This document shows, piece after piece, positions 9,452 through 19,332 of a DNA stretch of 64,000 nucleotides (positions within the stretch are counted from its first letter, which is position 1; every line of letters begins with the position of its first letter). Under the pieces are notes generated by a model, which was not told the origin of the DNA, did no database searches, and worked only from the letters and a program-made list of their open reading frames with translations. Source of the stretch: JALHNI01 sp965229305 (GTDB taxonomy: Bacteria > Acidobacteriota > Terriglobia > Bryobacterales > Bryobacteraceae); assembly GCA_965229305.1 (NCBI GenBank), contig CBDDIZ010000011.1:4827-68826 (forward strand), given 5' to 3'. The position numbers were made by a program, and so were the translations under genes.

Positions 9452-12400
9452 ATGAAACATTTTGGGACGGTCTGCCTGCGTTTTGTGGCGACTCTTGCCT
9501 GTCTGATTGCCCTCTCGGTGCCCTCGTCGGCCCAAACTCTGTATGGTTCGCTCGTTGGGAGCGTTCAAGACTCCTCTGGGGCGCTGATGCCCGATGCCAA
9601 GGTCTCGATGACCAACAAAGGCACCGGCCTGGTCCTCGAAGGTGTCACAGATTCGAACGGCAATTTCACGGTGAGCAACGTGCCGCCCGGCACCTACGAC
9701 GTGAAGGTCAATCTCGCTGGCTTCAAAGGCCAGTCGGTGACGGACCTGCTGATCACCGTCAATACGGTGAGCCGCCTCGACTTCAAAATGGAAGTTGGCG
9801 CGGTTAGCGATCAGATCACGGTGGCTGCCGAAGTTACGCAATTACAGACAGATAAGGCGGATACTCACACGGAAATCCGCGCGGATCTCGTCAAAAACCT
9901 CCCTTTGCCCGGCCTACGTAACTACCAGACGTTCATCAATCTGGTCCCCGGCGCCACCCCTGGCGCCTTCCAAAATTCGGTCACTGATACGCCGCAGCGC
10001 TCGCTGCGGACGAACATCAATGGCACCAACGCCAACAACAACGTCACCCGCATTGACGGCGCCGCCAGCGTGAACCTCTGGCTGCCCCACCACGCGGGCT
10101 ACGTGATGCCGGCCGAAATGGTGGAAACCGTCAACGTCACCACCACCTCCGGCGACGCCGAACAGGGTATGGCTGGCGGCGCGGCGATCACCGTGGTGAC
10201 CAAGAGCGGGACCAACTCTTTCCACGGCAGTGCCTTCGAATTTCACGATAATCAGCGCTTAAAGGCTCGCAACTTCTTCTCCACGATTGCCAAGCCGAAG
10301 AGCATCTACAACAACTTCGGCGGCACGATCGGCGGCCCGATCGTCAAGAACAAGTTGTTCTTCTTTTACAGCCATGACAACACCCGTCAGCGCGTCGGGC
10401 AGTTCGCCACCTACTCGGTGCCCAGCCCGACGATCCGCACCGGCAACTTCGGCAACATCAGCACCCTGATCTACGATCCGAACACGGGTAACACCGCCAC
10501 CGGTACCGGCCGCAGCGTCTTCCCGGGCAATGTCATCCCGGCCTCGCGCATCAGCCCGATCGCCCAGAAGATTCAGGCCTACTACCCGACGCCGACCATC
10601 GCCCAGGAACTGAACAACTACCAGGCTTCGATCGTGCCCACGTTCAACCGCATGTACAACGACATCAAGTTGAACTACCAGCGCAACGCGAACCACATGA
10701 TCTGGGGTCGCTATGGCCAGATGGATGCGCTCTCGGGCGGCACCGGTATCTTCGGCGACGCCGTCGGTCCGGCCCCCGGTGCGGACGCCGCCCTTGGCGA
10801 CACCACGGTGCGCAACATGTCGATCGGCCACACGATGACCCTCAGCTCGAACCTCCTGCTCGACGGCGTCATCGGTTACCAGCGCATGGATCAGTTCGTC
10901 CGCAACCAGGACTTCGGTAAGGACTTCGCCACCACACTGGGCATCCCCGGCCTGGGTGGAAGCGACCCCCGTGTGCAGGGCTTCCCGAACATCAGCTTCA
11001 ATACCTACGCCAACTTCGGCGCGCCCGGCTGGACGCCCACCGAACGCAAGGAAGAAAGCTTCACCACTTCGCAGAACGTGCGCTGGGTGAAGGGCAAGCA
11101 CAACCTCGCCTTCGGCTTTGACGGCGTGCTCCACCGCCTCACCCACTGGCAGCCGGAGAACGGCTTTGGCCCGCGCGGTGGCTTCAACTTCAACGGCGGC
11201 GTCACCGGCAACGGTTCGTTCAACAACTACAACAGCTACGCGGCCTTCCTCCTCGGCCTGCCGAACCAGATTCAGAAGGCCGTGCAGAACATCATCGCCA
11301 CCGGCCGTGAATGGCAGTTCGGCCTCTACGCCCAGGACCGCTTCCAGCTCACCCGCAAGCTCACCGTTAGCTGGGGTCTGCGCTACGAGTACTACCCGCT
11401 CATGGGCCGCGCCAACGGCAAGGGTCTCGAGCGCCTGGTGCCCGAAACGAACCTGATCTATCTCGGCGGCCGCGGCAACGTCCCCCGCGACAATGGCTTC
11501 TCGGTCAGCAAAAAGAACTTCGCTCCCCGCCTGGGTATCGCTTACCGCGTCAACGACAAAACGGTCATCCGCACGGGCTACGGCATCAACTTCAGCCCGC
11601 TGCCCTGGTCGCGTCCGCTCCGTGGCTTCTACCCGGTCGTCATCAACCTGAACCTCGTCTCGGCGAACGACAACGTGGCCGTCCGCTCGCTGGCGGAAGG
11701 CATCCCGGCGATCCCCACCCCGGATCTCTCCTCCGGCGTCGTCGCTCTGCCGCGTGACGCGGACATGCGCACCCCGATCGGTGGCGAACTCCACCGTGGT
11801 TATACGCAGAGCTGGAACTTCACCATTGAACGCCGCCTGCCCGGTTCGATCGTTTCCCAAATCGCCTATGTCGGCACGCAGAGCACCCACCTCATGGGTG
11901 ACCTCGACGTGAACTCCGGCCAGATTCTCGGCGCCGGCAACGCAGGACGTCCTTACTCGGCGCCCTTCGGCCGCAACATCGCCACCCTGCTCTGGGACGG
12001 CTACTTGAGCTCGAACTATCACGCGCTGCAGGCGCAGGTCCGCCGCTCGGCGAAGGGCCTGACGCTGCAGGGTGCCTACACTTGGTCTAAGGCGATCAAC
12101 TTCGCCGACGACGAAGGTTGGCAGGGCACGTCCTATAACTGGGCCCCGGCCTTCTATCGCAACCGCTCTGCCGCCGGTTATGACCGCCGCCACATGCTGC
12201 AACTCGGCTACGTCTATGACCTGCCGCTCGGCAAGGGCCATCGTCTCGCCAGTGGCCGCGTTGCCTCGCAGGTCCTCGGTGGTTGGTCCATCTCGGGTGT
12301 CACCTCGGCCTACACGGGCACGCCGTTCTCGCCCAGTTCGCCCAGCGGTACGCTGAACCTTCCCGGCAACATCCAGACCCCGGATCAGGTGAAGCTCGAT

Positions 12401-12736
12401 GTGGCTCGCCCCGAAGGCATCGGCCCCGGCACCACCTTCTACGACACCAGTGCCTTCGCGGCGGTCAACCTGAACGGTGGCCCGGCTCGCTTCGGCACCA
12501 TGGGCCGCAACAGCCTGCGCAACCCGGGCGTCTTCCGCAACGACCTTACGCTCGGCAAAACCTTCGGCTTCTGGGAAAAGGTGAACCTCACCTTCCGCGC
12601 CGAGGCGTACAACTTCACCAACAGCCGGATCTCCACCAGCTTCTCCTCTACCGACGTCTCGAATGCGAACTTCCTTCGCGTCCTCAGCGCCTCGGACGAA
12701 CGGCAAGTGCGATTCTCGCTGGCGCTCCGTTTCTAA
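9452..12736 (+). CDS. Oar-like TonB-dependent outer-membrane receptor
   Basis: The start at 9452 is preferred over an upstream GTG (9431) because AGGGGAAGA directly precedes it and a clean signal peptide follows (MKHFGTVCL to SSAQ). The 1094-residue product has a CarboxypepD_reg-like domain (about 27-105), a plug region with an Asn-rich stretch (NGTNANNNV) and a barrel that ends with RFSLALRF. It is about as long as the neighbouring receptor but clearly diverged from it. It is followed by a strong intrinsic terminator, so it is probably transcribed alone. Ligand unknown. Confidence 0.88.
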   Translation: MKHFGTVCLRFVATLACLIALSVPSSAQTLYGSLVGSVQDSSGALMPDAKVSMTNKGTGLVLEGVTDSNGNFTVSNVPPGTYDVKVNLAGFKGQSVTDLLITVNTVSRLDFKMEVGAVSDQITVAAEVTQLQTDKADTHTEIRADLVKNLPLPGLRNYQTFINLVPGATPGAFQNSVTDTPQRSLRTNINGTNANNNVTRIDGAASVNLWLPHHAGYVMPAEMVETVNVTTTSGDAEQGMAGGAAITVVTKSGTNSFHGSAFEFHDNQRLKARNFFSTIAKPKSIYNNFGGTIGGPIVKNKLFFFYSHDNTRQRVGQFATYSVPSPTIRTGNFGNISTLIYDPNTGNTATGTGRSVFPGNVIPASRISPIAQKIQAYYPTPTIAQELNNYQASIVPTFNRMYNDIKLNYQRNANHMIWGRYGQMDALSGGTGIFGDAVGPAPGADAALGDTTVRNMSIGHTMTLSSNLLLDGVIGYQRMDQFVRNQDFGKDFATTLGIPGLGGSDPRVQGFPNISFNTYANFGAPGWTPTERKEESFTTSQNVRWVKGKHNLAFGFDGVLHRLTHWQPENGFGPRGGFNFNGGVTGNGSFNNYNSYAAFLLGLPNQIQKAVQNIIATGREWQFGLYAQDRFQLTRKLTVSWGLRYEYYPLMGRANGKGLERLVPETNLIYLGGRGNVPRDNGFSVSKKNFAPRLGIAYRVNDKTVIRTGYGINFSPLPWSRPLRGFYPVVINLNLVSANDNVAVRSLAEGIPAIPTPDLSSGVVALPRDADMRTPIGGELHRGYTQSWNFTIERRLPGSIVSQIAYVGTQSTHLMGDLDVNSGQILGAGNAGRPYSAPFGRNIATLLWDGYLSSNYHALQAQVRRSAKGLTLQGAYTWSKAINFADDEGWQGTSYNWAPAFYRNRSAAGYDRRHMLQLGYVYDLPLGKGHRLASGRVASQVLGGWSISGVTSAYTGTPFSPSSPSGTLNLPGNIQTPDQVKLDVARPEGIGPGTTFYDTSAFAAVNLNGGPARFGTMGRNSLRNPGVFRNDLTLGKTFGFWEKVNLTFRAEAYNFTNSRISTSFSSTDVSNANFLRVLSASDERQVRFSLALRF

Positions 12737-12759
12737 CGGTTGCGTTTCCTCAAGAAAAC

Positions 12760-12793
12760 AACGGCTCCGGTTCCACCGGAGCCGTTTTCTTTT
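12760..12793 (+). terminator. Strong intrinsic terminator
   Basis: A perfect 11-bp stem (AACGGCTCCGG/CCGGAGCCGTT) with a TTCCA loop runs into TTCTTTT. It lies 24 bases after the receptor stop and immediately before the TPR gene. Confidence 0.9.
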
Positions 12794-12796
12794 GCC

Positions 12797-14278
12797 ATGC
12801 TAAAGAGAAGCATGATTCCGGTCCTCTTCACCGCGCTCCTGCTGGCGCAGGTACCGAATCTCGAACAGAAAGCCGCCGCCGCCAAAGAGGCCATGGCCGA
12901 CGGAAAGTTCCCCGAAGCCGCCGCCCTCTATGCCGACCTCGTCAAAGCGCTCCCCGGCAATGGCGGCCTGCTGATGAACCAGGGCATGGCGCTGCACATG
13001 GCCGGCGAGGATGCCCGCTCCATCCCCATCCTGGAAGCCGCCGTCAAGGCCGGCGCGCCGCCGCCCACGTACCTCTTCCTTGGCGCGTCTTACCTGCGCA
13101 CCGGCCAACCTGCCAAGGCCATCGCCCCCCTCAAGCGCTTCGCCGCGGCTGACCCGCAACACGTCGAAGTCCGCCTGATGCTGGTCGACGCCGCCACGGG
13201 CGCCGGCCAGCCCTCCGAAGCACTCCCGCCTCTTGAATCCCTCGCCAACCTCGACCCTCAGCGCCCGGCCGTTTGGTATCAGCTCGCGCGCACCTACGAA
13301 GACCTCGCCGCGGCCGACTTTATCCAGCTCGAAAAGAAGTTCCCCGAAAGCGGCCCCCACTTCGCCCTCCTGGCCGACTCGCGGTCCAAAGTCAGCCAAA
13401 GCCGCGCCGCCTTCTTCTTCTACCGCCAAGCCCTCACCAAAGCGCCCCGCATGCGCGGTCTCCACCAAGCCATCGCCGACATCTACCGCCGCGCTGGCGA
13501 GCCGTCCTGGGCTCTTAGCGAAGAGGCCGCCGAAGTGAAGCTCGGTCCGCCAGCCTGCCCGGCGCTCAATACGCCCGAATGCGCCTTCGCCGCCAGACAG
13601 TTCGGCAAGGCGATCGCGCTGGCGAAAGCGCAACCCACCGCCGACGGCTATTACTGGCGCATCCGTGCCTACGACGCTCTGGCCCGCAAGGCCTTCGCCC
13701 GCCTGGGGCAATTGCCCGAATCGCCCGAAGCGTTTCGCTTCCAGGCCGAAACTCATCGTGACGCCAACCGGCCTGCCGAAGCCGCGGCCGCTTGGCGCGA
13801 AGCTCTGCGCCTGGCGCCCAACCATCCCGACTTCCGCCGCGAACTCGTCGCCTCACTGATCCAGGCGAAGGACTACGAAGGCGCGCAGAAAGAGCTGGAC
13901 CCGCTCCTCGCCGGCACCCCCACCGCCGACGTCCTCTTTTTGCAAGGCGACCTCCTGCTTGCCCAACAAGCGCCCGACAAAGCCATCGACGCCCTCACCA
14001 AGGCTGTCCGCGCTGACCCGCAGATGCTGCCCGCGCGCGCCGCGCTGGCCCGCGCTCTGTTGCAAGCTGGCCGAGCCGACGAAGCCTTGCCCCATGCCAC
14101 CGCCGCCCTGCCCATCGACACCGATGGCAGCCTGCACTTCCAACTGGCACGTGCCTATCAAGCGGCCGGTAAGTCCGCCGAGGCCCAGGCCGCCATGGCC
14201 AAATACCAACAGTTGCAAGCGCGCACGCGGGAGCAGGAACGCGTCGTCGACGAGCAGGTGAAGATCACGCCGCCATGA
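12797..14278 (+). CDS. Secreted tetratricopeptide-repeat protein
   Basis: The 493-residue product begins at ATG 12797, after the terminator; a second ATG at 12812 is possible. A basic-hydrophobic start (MLKRSMIPVLFTALLLAQ) is a signal peptide. The rest is a run of TPR-like helix pairs with repeated ALP, A-G-A and YxxLA patterns, which normally form a protein-binding superhelix. Its stop overlaps the next start by four bases (ATGA), so it is translationally coupled to the CRTAC1-like gene. A role as partner of that secreted protein is inference. Confidence 0.8.
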   Translation: MLKRSMIPVLFTALLLAQVPNLEQKAAAAKEAMADGKFPEAAALYADLVKALPGNGGLLMNQGMALHMAGEDARSIPILEAAVKAGAPPPTYLFLGASYLRTGQPAKAIAPLKRFAAADPQHVEVRLMLVDAATGAGQPSEALPPLESLANLDPQRPAVWYQLARTYEDLAAADFIQLEKKFPESGPHFALLADSRSKVSQSRAAFFFYRQALTKAPRMRGLHQAIADIYRRAGEPSWALSEEAAEVKLGPPACPALNTPECAFAARQFGKAIALAKAQPTADGYYWRIRAYDALARKAFARLGQLPESPEAFRFQAETHRDANRPAEAAAAWREALRLAPNHPDFRRELVASLIQAKDYEGAQKELDPLLAGTPTADVLFLQGDLLLAQQAPDKAIDALTKAVRADPQMLPARAALARALLQAGRADEALPHATAALPIDTDGSLHFQLARAYQAAGKSAEAQAAMAKYQQLQARTREQERVVDEQVKITPP

Positions 14279-15840
14279 TGCTCCTGGTCCTCCTCTCGCT
14301 CGCCCAGCTCCGTTTTGAAAATGCCGGCAGCGTGCCGTTCACGCTGCAAAACCATCCCACCGCCCAGAAGCAGATGATCGAGACGATGCCCGGTGGCATC
14401 GCTATCTTCGATTACAACGGCGACGGCCGCCCCGACCTGTTCTTCGCCAATGGCGCCGCCGTCCCCTCGCTGCGGAAGGAAGGCCCCAAGGACTGGAACC
14501 GCCTCTATCGCAACGATGGCGGCTGGAAGTTCACTGACGTCACCGAAGCTGCCGGCCTGCAAGGCGAAGGCTACGCCATGGGCGTCGCCGCTGGTGACTT
14601 CGACGGCGACGGCCACCCGGACCTGTTCGTCGCCGGCGTCTACCGCAACACGCTCTACCGCAATCTCGGCAACGGCAAGTTTGCCGATGTCACTGTCGGC
14701 TCCGGCCTCAAAAGCGACGAATGGAGCGTCACCGCTGGCTGGTTCGACTTTGACCAGGACGGCAAGCTCGACCTGCTGGTCACCAACTACGGCAAATGGA
14801 ACGCTGCCGAGAACCGCTTCTGCGGCGATGCCACCCGCGCCCTCCGCATCTATTGCCACCCCAAGTACTTCGATCCCCGGCCCAATCAGCTCTATCGCAA
14901 TCTCGGCGGCGGCAAGTTCGAGGACGTCTCCGTCAAAAGCGGCATCGCCACCCACAAAGGCCGCGGCATGGCCATCGCCTTTGCCGACTACGATGGCGAC
15001 GGCCGCCTGGACGTGTTCGTTACTAACGACAATCTCCCCAACTTCCTCTTCCACAATCTGGGCCAAGGCAAGTTCGAGGAGGTGGCACTACTGGCCGGCG
15101 TCGCCCTCCTCGATCATGGCAAACCCATTGCCAGCATGGGCGCCGACTTCCGCGACTACGACAACGATGGCCGGCCCGACATCGTTCTTACGGCCCTCAA
15201 CGGCGAGACCTTCCCCGTCTTCCACAACGAAGGCCGCGGGAGCTTCACGGATCGCACTTTCGCCACCCAGGTCGCCAAGCTCAGCAACACCCGTGGCGGC
15301 TGGGGCGTCGGTTGGGTGGATTTCGACAACGACGGCGCCAAGGACCTCTTCACCGCCAACTCCCACGTCAACGACCTCGTCGAAAAGTTCGAAGCCGCCC
15401 GCTATCTTCAACCCAACGCCGTCTTTCGCCAGGTGAAAGGCAAGTTCACCGAAGTGGCCGACAGTGGGCTCGACCCGGCCGTCGCCGCCCACCGCGGCGC
15501 TGCCTTTGCCGACCTCGATCGCGATGGCCGCGTCGATGTTGTCGTCACCGCGCTCGGCGCGCCAGTCGAACTCTGGCGCAATGTCACGCCCGACGCGGGC
15601 CACTGGCTCGCCCTCGATCTCGTCAACGGCCTGGGCGCGCGCGTCGAAGTGGACGGCCAACACCAGACCTTCACCTCCAGCCTCAGCTATGCCTCCTCGG
15701 TGCTGGACGGCGTCCACTTCGGCCTTGGCGCTGCGGCCACTCCGCGCCAAGTCACGATCGTCTGGCCCTCGGGCCAGCGCCAGGTCCTCACCGGCGTCGC
15801 CGTCGATCAGCGCCTCCGCGTTGTGGAACCGAAGCGATAG
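14275..15840 (+). CDS. CRTAC1-like secreted FG-GAP/VCBS protein with ASPIC/UnbV domain
   Basis: The 521-residue product has a short signal peptide and at least seven calcium-binding DxDxDGxxD loops (for example DYNGDGRPDLFF, DFDGDGHPDLFV, DYDGDGRLDVFV) that mark an integrin-like beta-propeller. The C-terminal 80 residues (about 440-521) match the ASPIC/UnbV pattern (NGLGARVEV, SYASS, VTIVWPSGQRQ). Such proteins are surface or periplasmic and often occur with TPR partners in Acidobacteria. It is coupled to the preceding TPR gene by a 4-base overlap, and the propeller-peroxidase gene begins nine bases downstream. The biochemical role is unknown. Confidence 0.87.
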   Translation: MMLLVLLSLAQLRFENAGSVPFTLQNHPTAQKQMIETMPGGIAIFDYNGDGRPDLFFANGAAVPSLRKEGPKDWNRLYRNDGGWKFTDVTEAAGLQGEGYAMGVAAGDFDGDGHPDLFVAGVYRNTLYRNLGNGKFADVTVGSGLKSDEWSVTAGWFDFDQDGKLDLLVTNYGKWNAAENRFCGDATRALRIYCHPKYFDPRPNQLYRNLGGGKFEDVSVKSGIATHKGRGMAIAFADYDGDGRLDVFVTNDNLPNFLFHNLGQGKFEEVALLAGVALLDHGKPIASMGADFRDYDNDGRPDIVLTALNGETFPVFHNEGRGSFTDRTFATQVAKLSNTRGGWGVGWVDFDNDGAKDLFTANSHVNDLVEKFEAARYLQPNAVFRQVKGKFTEVADSGLDPAVAAHRGAAFADLDRDGRVDVVVTALGAPVELWRNVTPDAGHWLALDLVNGLGARVEVDGQHQTFTSSLSYASSVLDGVHFGLGAAATPRQVTIVWPSGQRQVLTGVAVDQRLRVVEPKR

Positions 15841-15849
15841 AATCTTCCC

Positions 15850-17862
15850 GTGCGTTATCTGCTGCTGCTCACCGCGCTCGCGGCGCGCGCCGAAGTGGCG
15901 CCGCAACTGGTGTGGTCCGGGCCGAACGTCACGCTGCTGGGCAGTCCTTCGCCGGATGGCCAATGGCTCTCCTATGTCGATGCGGCGGAACTCGCCGTCC
16001 GCGGCGCAAACGAGACGCGCCGCCTCACCCGCCGGCCGGCAGGCTCCAAAGAGTTTGCTTACTTCTCGATCTTCGCGCCCGACTCCCGGCGCCTCGCCTA
16101 TGCCTGGTTCAACGCCGACGGCTTCTACGAACTCCGCACCACCACCATCGACGGCGAAGCACCTCGCGTCATCTACCGCAACGAAGAGACGGCGTTCGTC
16201 CAGCCCTGCGCCTGGTCGCCTGACGGCACGCAGATTCTCACGCTGCTTTTCCGCCGCGACAACACCAGCCAGATCGCCATCATCCCCGCCGCCGGCGGGC
16301 GTGCCCGCGTGCTGCGATCTTTGCCCTGGATCTATCCCAAGAAAATGGACTTCTCGCCCGATGGCCGGTGGATCGTCTATGACCGTTTCCGCGTCGAAGG
16401 CCGCCCCGAACGTGCCGTCTATCTGCTCGCCGTCGATGGCGGCCAGGAGACGCCGTTGCTCGAGACCGCTGCCAGCCATCTGTTCCCGCTCTGGTCGCCC
16501 GACGGCCAGCGCATTTACTACGTTGACGAAGCCACCGCCGATCTCTACGCCGTCCGCGTGGAAGGCGCGCAACGCGCTGGGTCTCCGGAGCGCGTTGCGC
16601 AAGGCTTGGGGCGCCTTCTGCCGATGGCCATCACCGCCGCTCGCGACCTTTACTACGGCTTGCGCGCCGGCCGCACTGACGTGATGACGCCGGCCGGCGC
16701 CATCAAAACTCGTTTCCCTGGCCAGAACAGTTCGCCCGCCTGGAGCGCCGACGGCCAGACCCTCGCCTACCTCTCGCGCCGCGGCACCGAGAACTATGGC
16801 CGCGAAAGCCGCGTCATCGTGCTGAATCGTCCTCAGGAGAACGACGAGCGCGAACTGCCCTGGTCCATTGCCCTGATGGAAGCCGTCGGCTGGGAGAGCC
16901 CGCAATCGTTGCTGATCACCGGCGCCGATAGCGTCGGTCGCGAAGGTACCTTTCGCTTGAACCTTGAGAGCGGCGAGTTCACTTGGCTCCATGCCGAACG
17001 CCGCCGTCAGTTCGGAGATGCCCAACGCGCCTGGACCGTCGGCGAGCAAAAGAACCAGGTCTGGAAGCTCAAGCTCCCGGCCGTGCGCGCCGCCGTGCCT
17101 CTGGGGCTCGATGCCTTTCTGCCCGTGCCCGCGGACAATCCTCTCACCCCCGAAAAAGTCGCCCTCGGTAAGCGCCTTTTCTTCGACCGACGCCTCTCCC
17201 GCGACAGCACGATCGCCTGCTCCACCTGCCATCAGCCCGAGTACGCCTTCAGCGACTCGCGTCCGCTCGCCGTCGGCGTCGGCGGCCAAGTGGGTCCCCG
17301 TCGCAGTCCACGGCTCGCCAATCGCGCTTACGGCTATCGCTTCTTCTGGGATGGCCGCGCCGAGAGTCTCGAAGCTCAGGTCGTGCAGCCCATCGAGAAT
17401 CCCAAGGAGATGGACCTGCCTGTTGCCGACGCCGCTCAGCGGGTCGGGCTCAGCGTGCTGGAATTGCAGCAGGCCCTCGCGAGTTACGTTCGCACCATCC
17501 TCTCCGGTGACTCACCCTATGATCGCTACGGCGCCGGCGACCCGAATGCTCTCACGCCCGACCAACGCGCGGGGCTGGCACTCTTCCGCGGCAAAGCCCG
17601 TTGCGCCTCTTGCCACGTCGGCCCCAATCTCACCGACGAAAAGCTGCACGACACCGGCCTCGGCGACGGCGCCATGAAGACGCCTTCTCTGCGCGACGTC
17701 GCCAGGACTCCGCCATACATGCACAACGGCTCGCTCGCCACGCTCCCCAGCGTCATCGAACACTATCAGCGCCGGCTTTCCTTCCAACTAACTGCCGCTG
17801 AACAACAGCAGTTAGTCTCCTTCCTCCATTCCCTCTCCGGTACCCTGCGCGACGGTTACTAA
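15850..17862 (+). CDS. TolB-like beta-propeller fused to a MauG/cytochrome-c-peroxidase-type diheme domain
   Basis: The 670-residue protein starts at a GTG and has a signal peptide (MRYLLLLTALAARAEV). Residues about 25-400 show PD40/TolB-type blades (SPDGQWL, FAPDSRRLAY, SPDGTQIL, WSPDGQRIYY). Residues about 420-665 form a di-heme domain with CSTCH near 457 and CASCH near 586, plus the MauG/CcpA-type phrases ALGKRLFFD, TPSLRDVARTPPYMHNGS. It should be a periplasmic peroxidase-like or oxidising enzyme; the propeller could bind a protein or glycan substrate. Both halves are in one uninterrupted frame. Standard bacterial cytochrome c peroxidases lack the propeller. Confidence 0.85.
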   Translation: MRYLLLLTALAARAEVAPQLVWSGPNVTLLGSPSPDGQWLSYVDAAELAVRGANETRRLTRRPAGSKEFAYFSIFAPDSRRLAYAWFNADGFYELRTTTIDGEAPRVIYRNEETAFVQPCAWSPDGTQILTLLFRRDNTSQIAIIPAAGGRARVLRSLPWIYPKKMDFSPDGRWIVYDRFRVEGRPERAVYLLAVDGGQETPLLETAASHLFPLWSPDGQRIYYVDEATADLYAVRVEGAQRAGSPERVAQGLGRLLPMAITAARDLYYGLRAGRTDVMTPAGAIKTRFPGQNSSPAWSADGQTLAYLSRRGTENYGRESRVIVLNRPQENDERELPWSIALMEAVGWESPQSLLITGADSVGREGTFRLNLESGEFTWLHAERRRQFGDAQRAWTVGEQKNQVWKLKLPAVRAAVPLGLDAFLPVPADNPLTPEKVALGKRLFFDRRLSRDSTIACSTCHQPEYAFSDSRPLAVGVGGQVGPRRSPRLANRAYGYRFFWDGRAESLEAQVVQPIENPKEMDLPVADAAQRVGLSVLELQQALASYVRTILSGDSPYDRYGAGDPNALTPDQRAGLALFRGKARCASCHVGPNLTDEKLHDTGLGDGAMKTPSLRDVARTPPYMHNGSLATLPSVIEHYQRRLSFQLTAAEQQQLVSFLHSLSGTLRDGY

Positions 17863-17969
17863 CTACAGCGCGGCCGGGGGGGACTCCCCACCTTCTGTCA
17901 AGAGTTGAAGTTGGTTTGTTTGACGGGGGCTTCGCCCCTGCGACCCCAGGATTTATCGCTTTCGGGTAG

Positions 17970-18010
17970 ACTGGTCGCGCGGAAGGGGCGACGCGAGTCG
18001 CCCCACCAGT
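17970..18010. repeat. Structured inverted repeat at the IS110 side
   Basis: A perfect 8-bp stem with a GCGA loop (GGGGCGAC 17985-17992, GTCGCCCC 17997-18004) is embraced by a second pair, ACTGGT (17970-17975) and ACCAGT (18005-18010). It could be a terminator for the preceding gene or a subterminal structure of the insertion sequence. Confidence 0.5.
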
Positions 18011-18087
18011 CCACACTCAAGTCGACGCTCAGGTTGCATCCCTGCAGAGCCCTATCCTCCGCTTGAGCGTTTTGATTGTAGCCTGCG

Positions 18088-19332
18088 TTATGCCGATTCG
18101 GCGAGTGCCGGCTTACCGAAGGCCGGATCGTAGAGTGTGCCGGCTTGCAGCATGGCGATGAGGACGGCGAGCAGGCGATCTGTCACGCCGCGTAGCGCAC
18201 GGCCATGACTATGCCCCTTAGCGCGGAGTTGCTGATACTGCCGCTGACTGCGTTCATCATGTTGCGCACTGACGCGTGCCCAGTGATAAAACGCATTGCG
18301 CAAACGTATGTTGCAACCTCGCCGCATCAGAACGACGCGGCTCTTCCCACTGCGGCGAGTAATGGGCGCTGCGCCGCCATAACTGCGGAGCGCATGATAG
18401 TCTCGATCCTGGATGGCTTCCGATGCCTCCGCGAGCATCGTGGCGGCTGCGACTCGACCCACTCCCGGCAAGGACAGGATGATAGCGGCGTCACGATGCT
18501 CATTGAGCTGCCCCGGTTCGCTGAGTTCGTTGAGGATCTCCGTAATCCGCGCCGCGACTTGTTCGCGCTGGACGCGCAACCGCCGGAGCAACGGCAGCAG
18601 GAACAGCACGTGCTCGCTGGCGGCCTCCGCCGCGCCTGGCGCCAGGTATAACGCGGGTTCCCGCAGTTTCTTGAGCACATCGTCGGCGGTGTGGCGGCGA
18701 ATGCGATGACTTCTCAGCAGTTCCTCGACCTTCTTCTGCTTGAGTTTGCCGGCCTGCGCCGGCACCGGCGCCCACTCGACCAGCGTCCAGAACCAGGGCT
18801 CGTCCACACCTGGGCACAAGTGCAGCATCTGAGGGTAATAGCGAACCAGCAGTTCGCGCAGTTGATGACCGAAGCGGACGGCTGTTTGCTGAAGATCCTC
18901 CTCGGTCTGCGACAGCTCACGTAGACGAATGATCAACGGGTCGTCTAGTTTGACACGCCGGAACAAGTGCATGTCCGTTCGCAGAGAATCGGCCAGTACC
19001 AACGCGTCGAACTGATCGCTCTTTGATCCAGCCACACAGTGCCGGTCGCGGAAGCGATCCATCTGCTTGGGGTTCAACGCGAAGACGGCGAATCCTCGCT
19101 CCAGCAGGCTTTCCACCACCGCGCCGCGCGGTGTCTCGATCGAGATCGCTACGCGTCCGGGTTGATTTTCACTGAGCTTCAACAGGCGCTCGATGAACTG
19201 AGCGATGCCGCTGCCGCTGTGCTCGATGGAGCCTTGCGCCACCGCCTTCCGGTCTGGCTGCAACGCGCAGAATTCGTGGGCTTCCTTCGCCCAATCAATG
19301 CCTACCAACAATAACCAGTCTTCTTCTGGCAT
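18088..19332 (-). CDS. IS110-family DEDD transposase
   Basis: Start ATG 19332 is chosen because AAAGGAGACC precedes it and the protein then opens with MPEEDWLLLVGIDWAKE, which holds the first DEDD aspartate. An N-terminal RuvC-like domain (to about residue 180) is followed by a coiled linker and the C-terminal transposase_20 domain with LPGVGRVAAATMLAEA, YGGAAPITRRSG and the serine-containing region. The length of 414 residues is normal and the frame is intact, so the enzyme may be active. In this family recombination is directed by a bridge RNA encoded in a non-coding end of the element. Confidence 0.93.
   Translation of the reverse strand: MPEEDWLLLVGIDWAKEAHEFCALQPDRKAVAQGSIEHSGSGIAQFIERLLKLSENQPGRVAISIETPRGAVVESLLERGFAVFALNPKQMDRFRDRHCVAGSKSDQFDALVLADSLRTDMHLFRRVKLDDPLIIRLRELSQTEEDLQQTAVRFGHQLRELLVRYYPQMLHLCPGVDEPWFWTLVEWAPVPAQAGKLKQKKVEELLRSHRIRRHTADDVLKKLREPALYLAPGAAEAASEHVLFLLPLLRRLRVQREQVAARITEILNELSEPGQLNEHRDAAIILSLPGVGRVAAATMLAEASEAIQDRDYHALRSYGGAAPITRRSGKSRVVLMRRGCNIRLRNAFYHWARVSAQHDERSQRQYQQLRAKGHSHGRALRGVTDRLLAVLIAMLQAGTLYDPAFGKPALAESA

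Noticed and set aside
10259..12706. Very long antisense reading frame (815 codons) opposite the second Oar-like receptor
   Set aside because: It is a GC-driven shadow: composition is Ala/Gly/Glu/Arg/Val-rich without domains, and the sense frame has signal peptide, domains and terminator.
15088..17289. Antisense frame of 733 codons across the CRTAC1-like and propeller-peroxidase genes
   Set aside because: It spans two real genes on the other strand and shows no recognisable motif.
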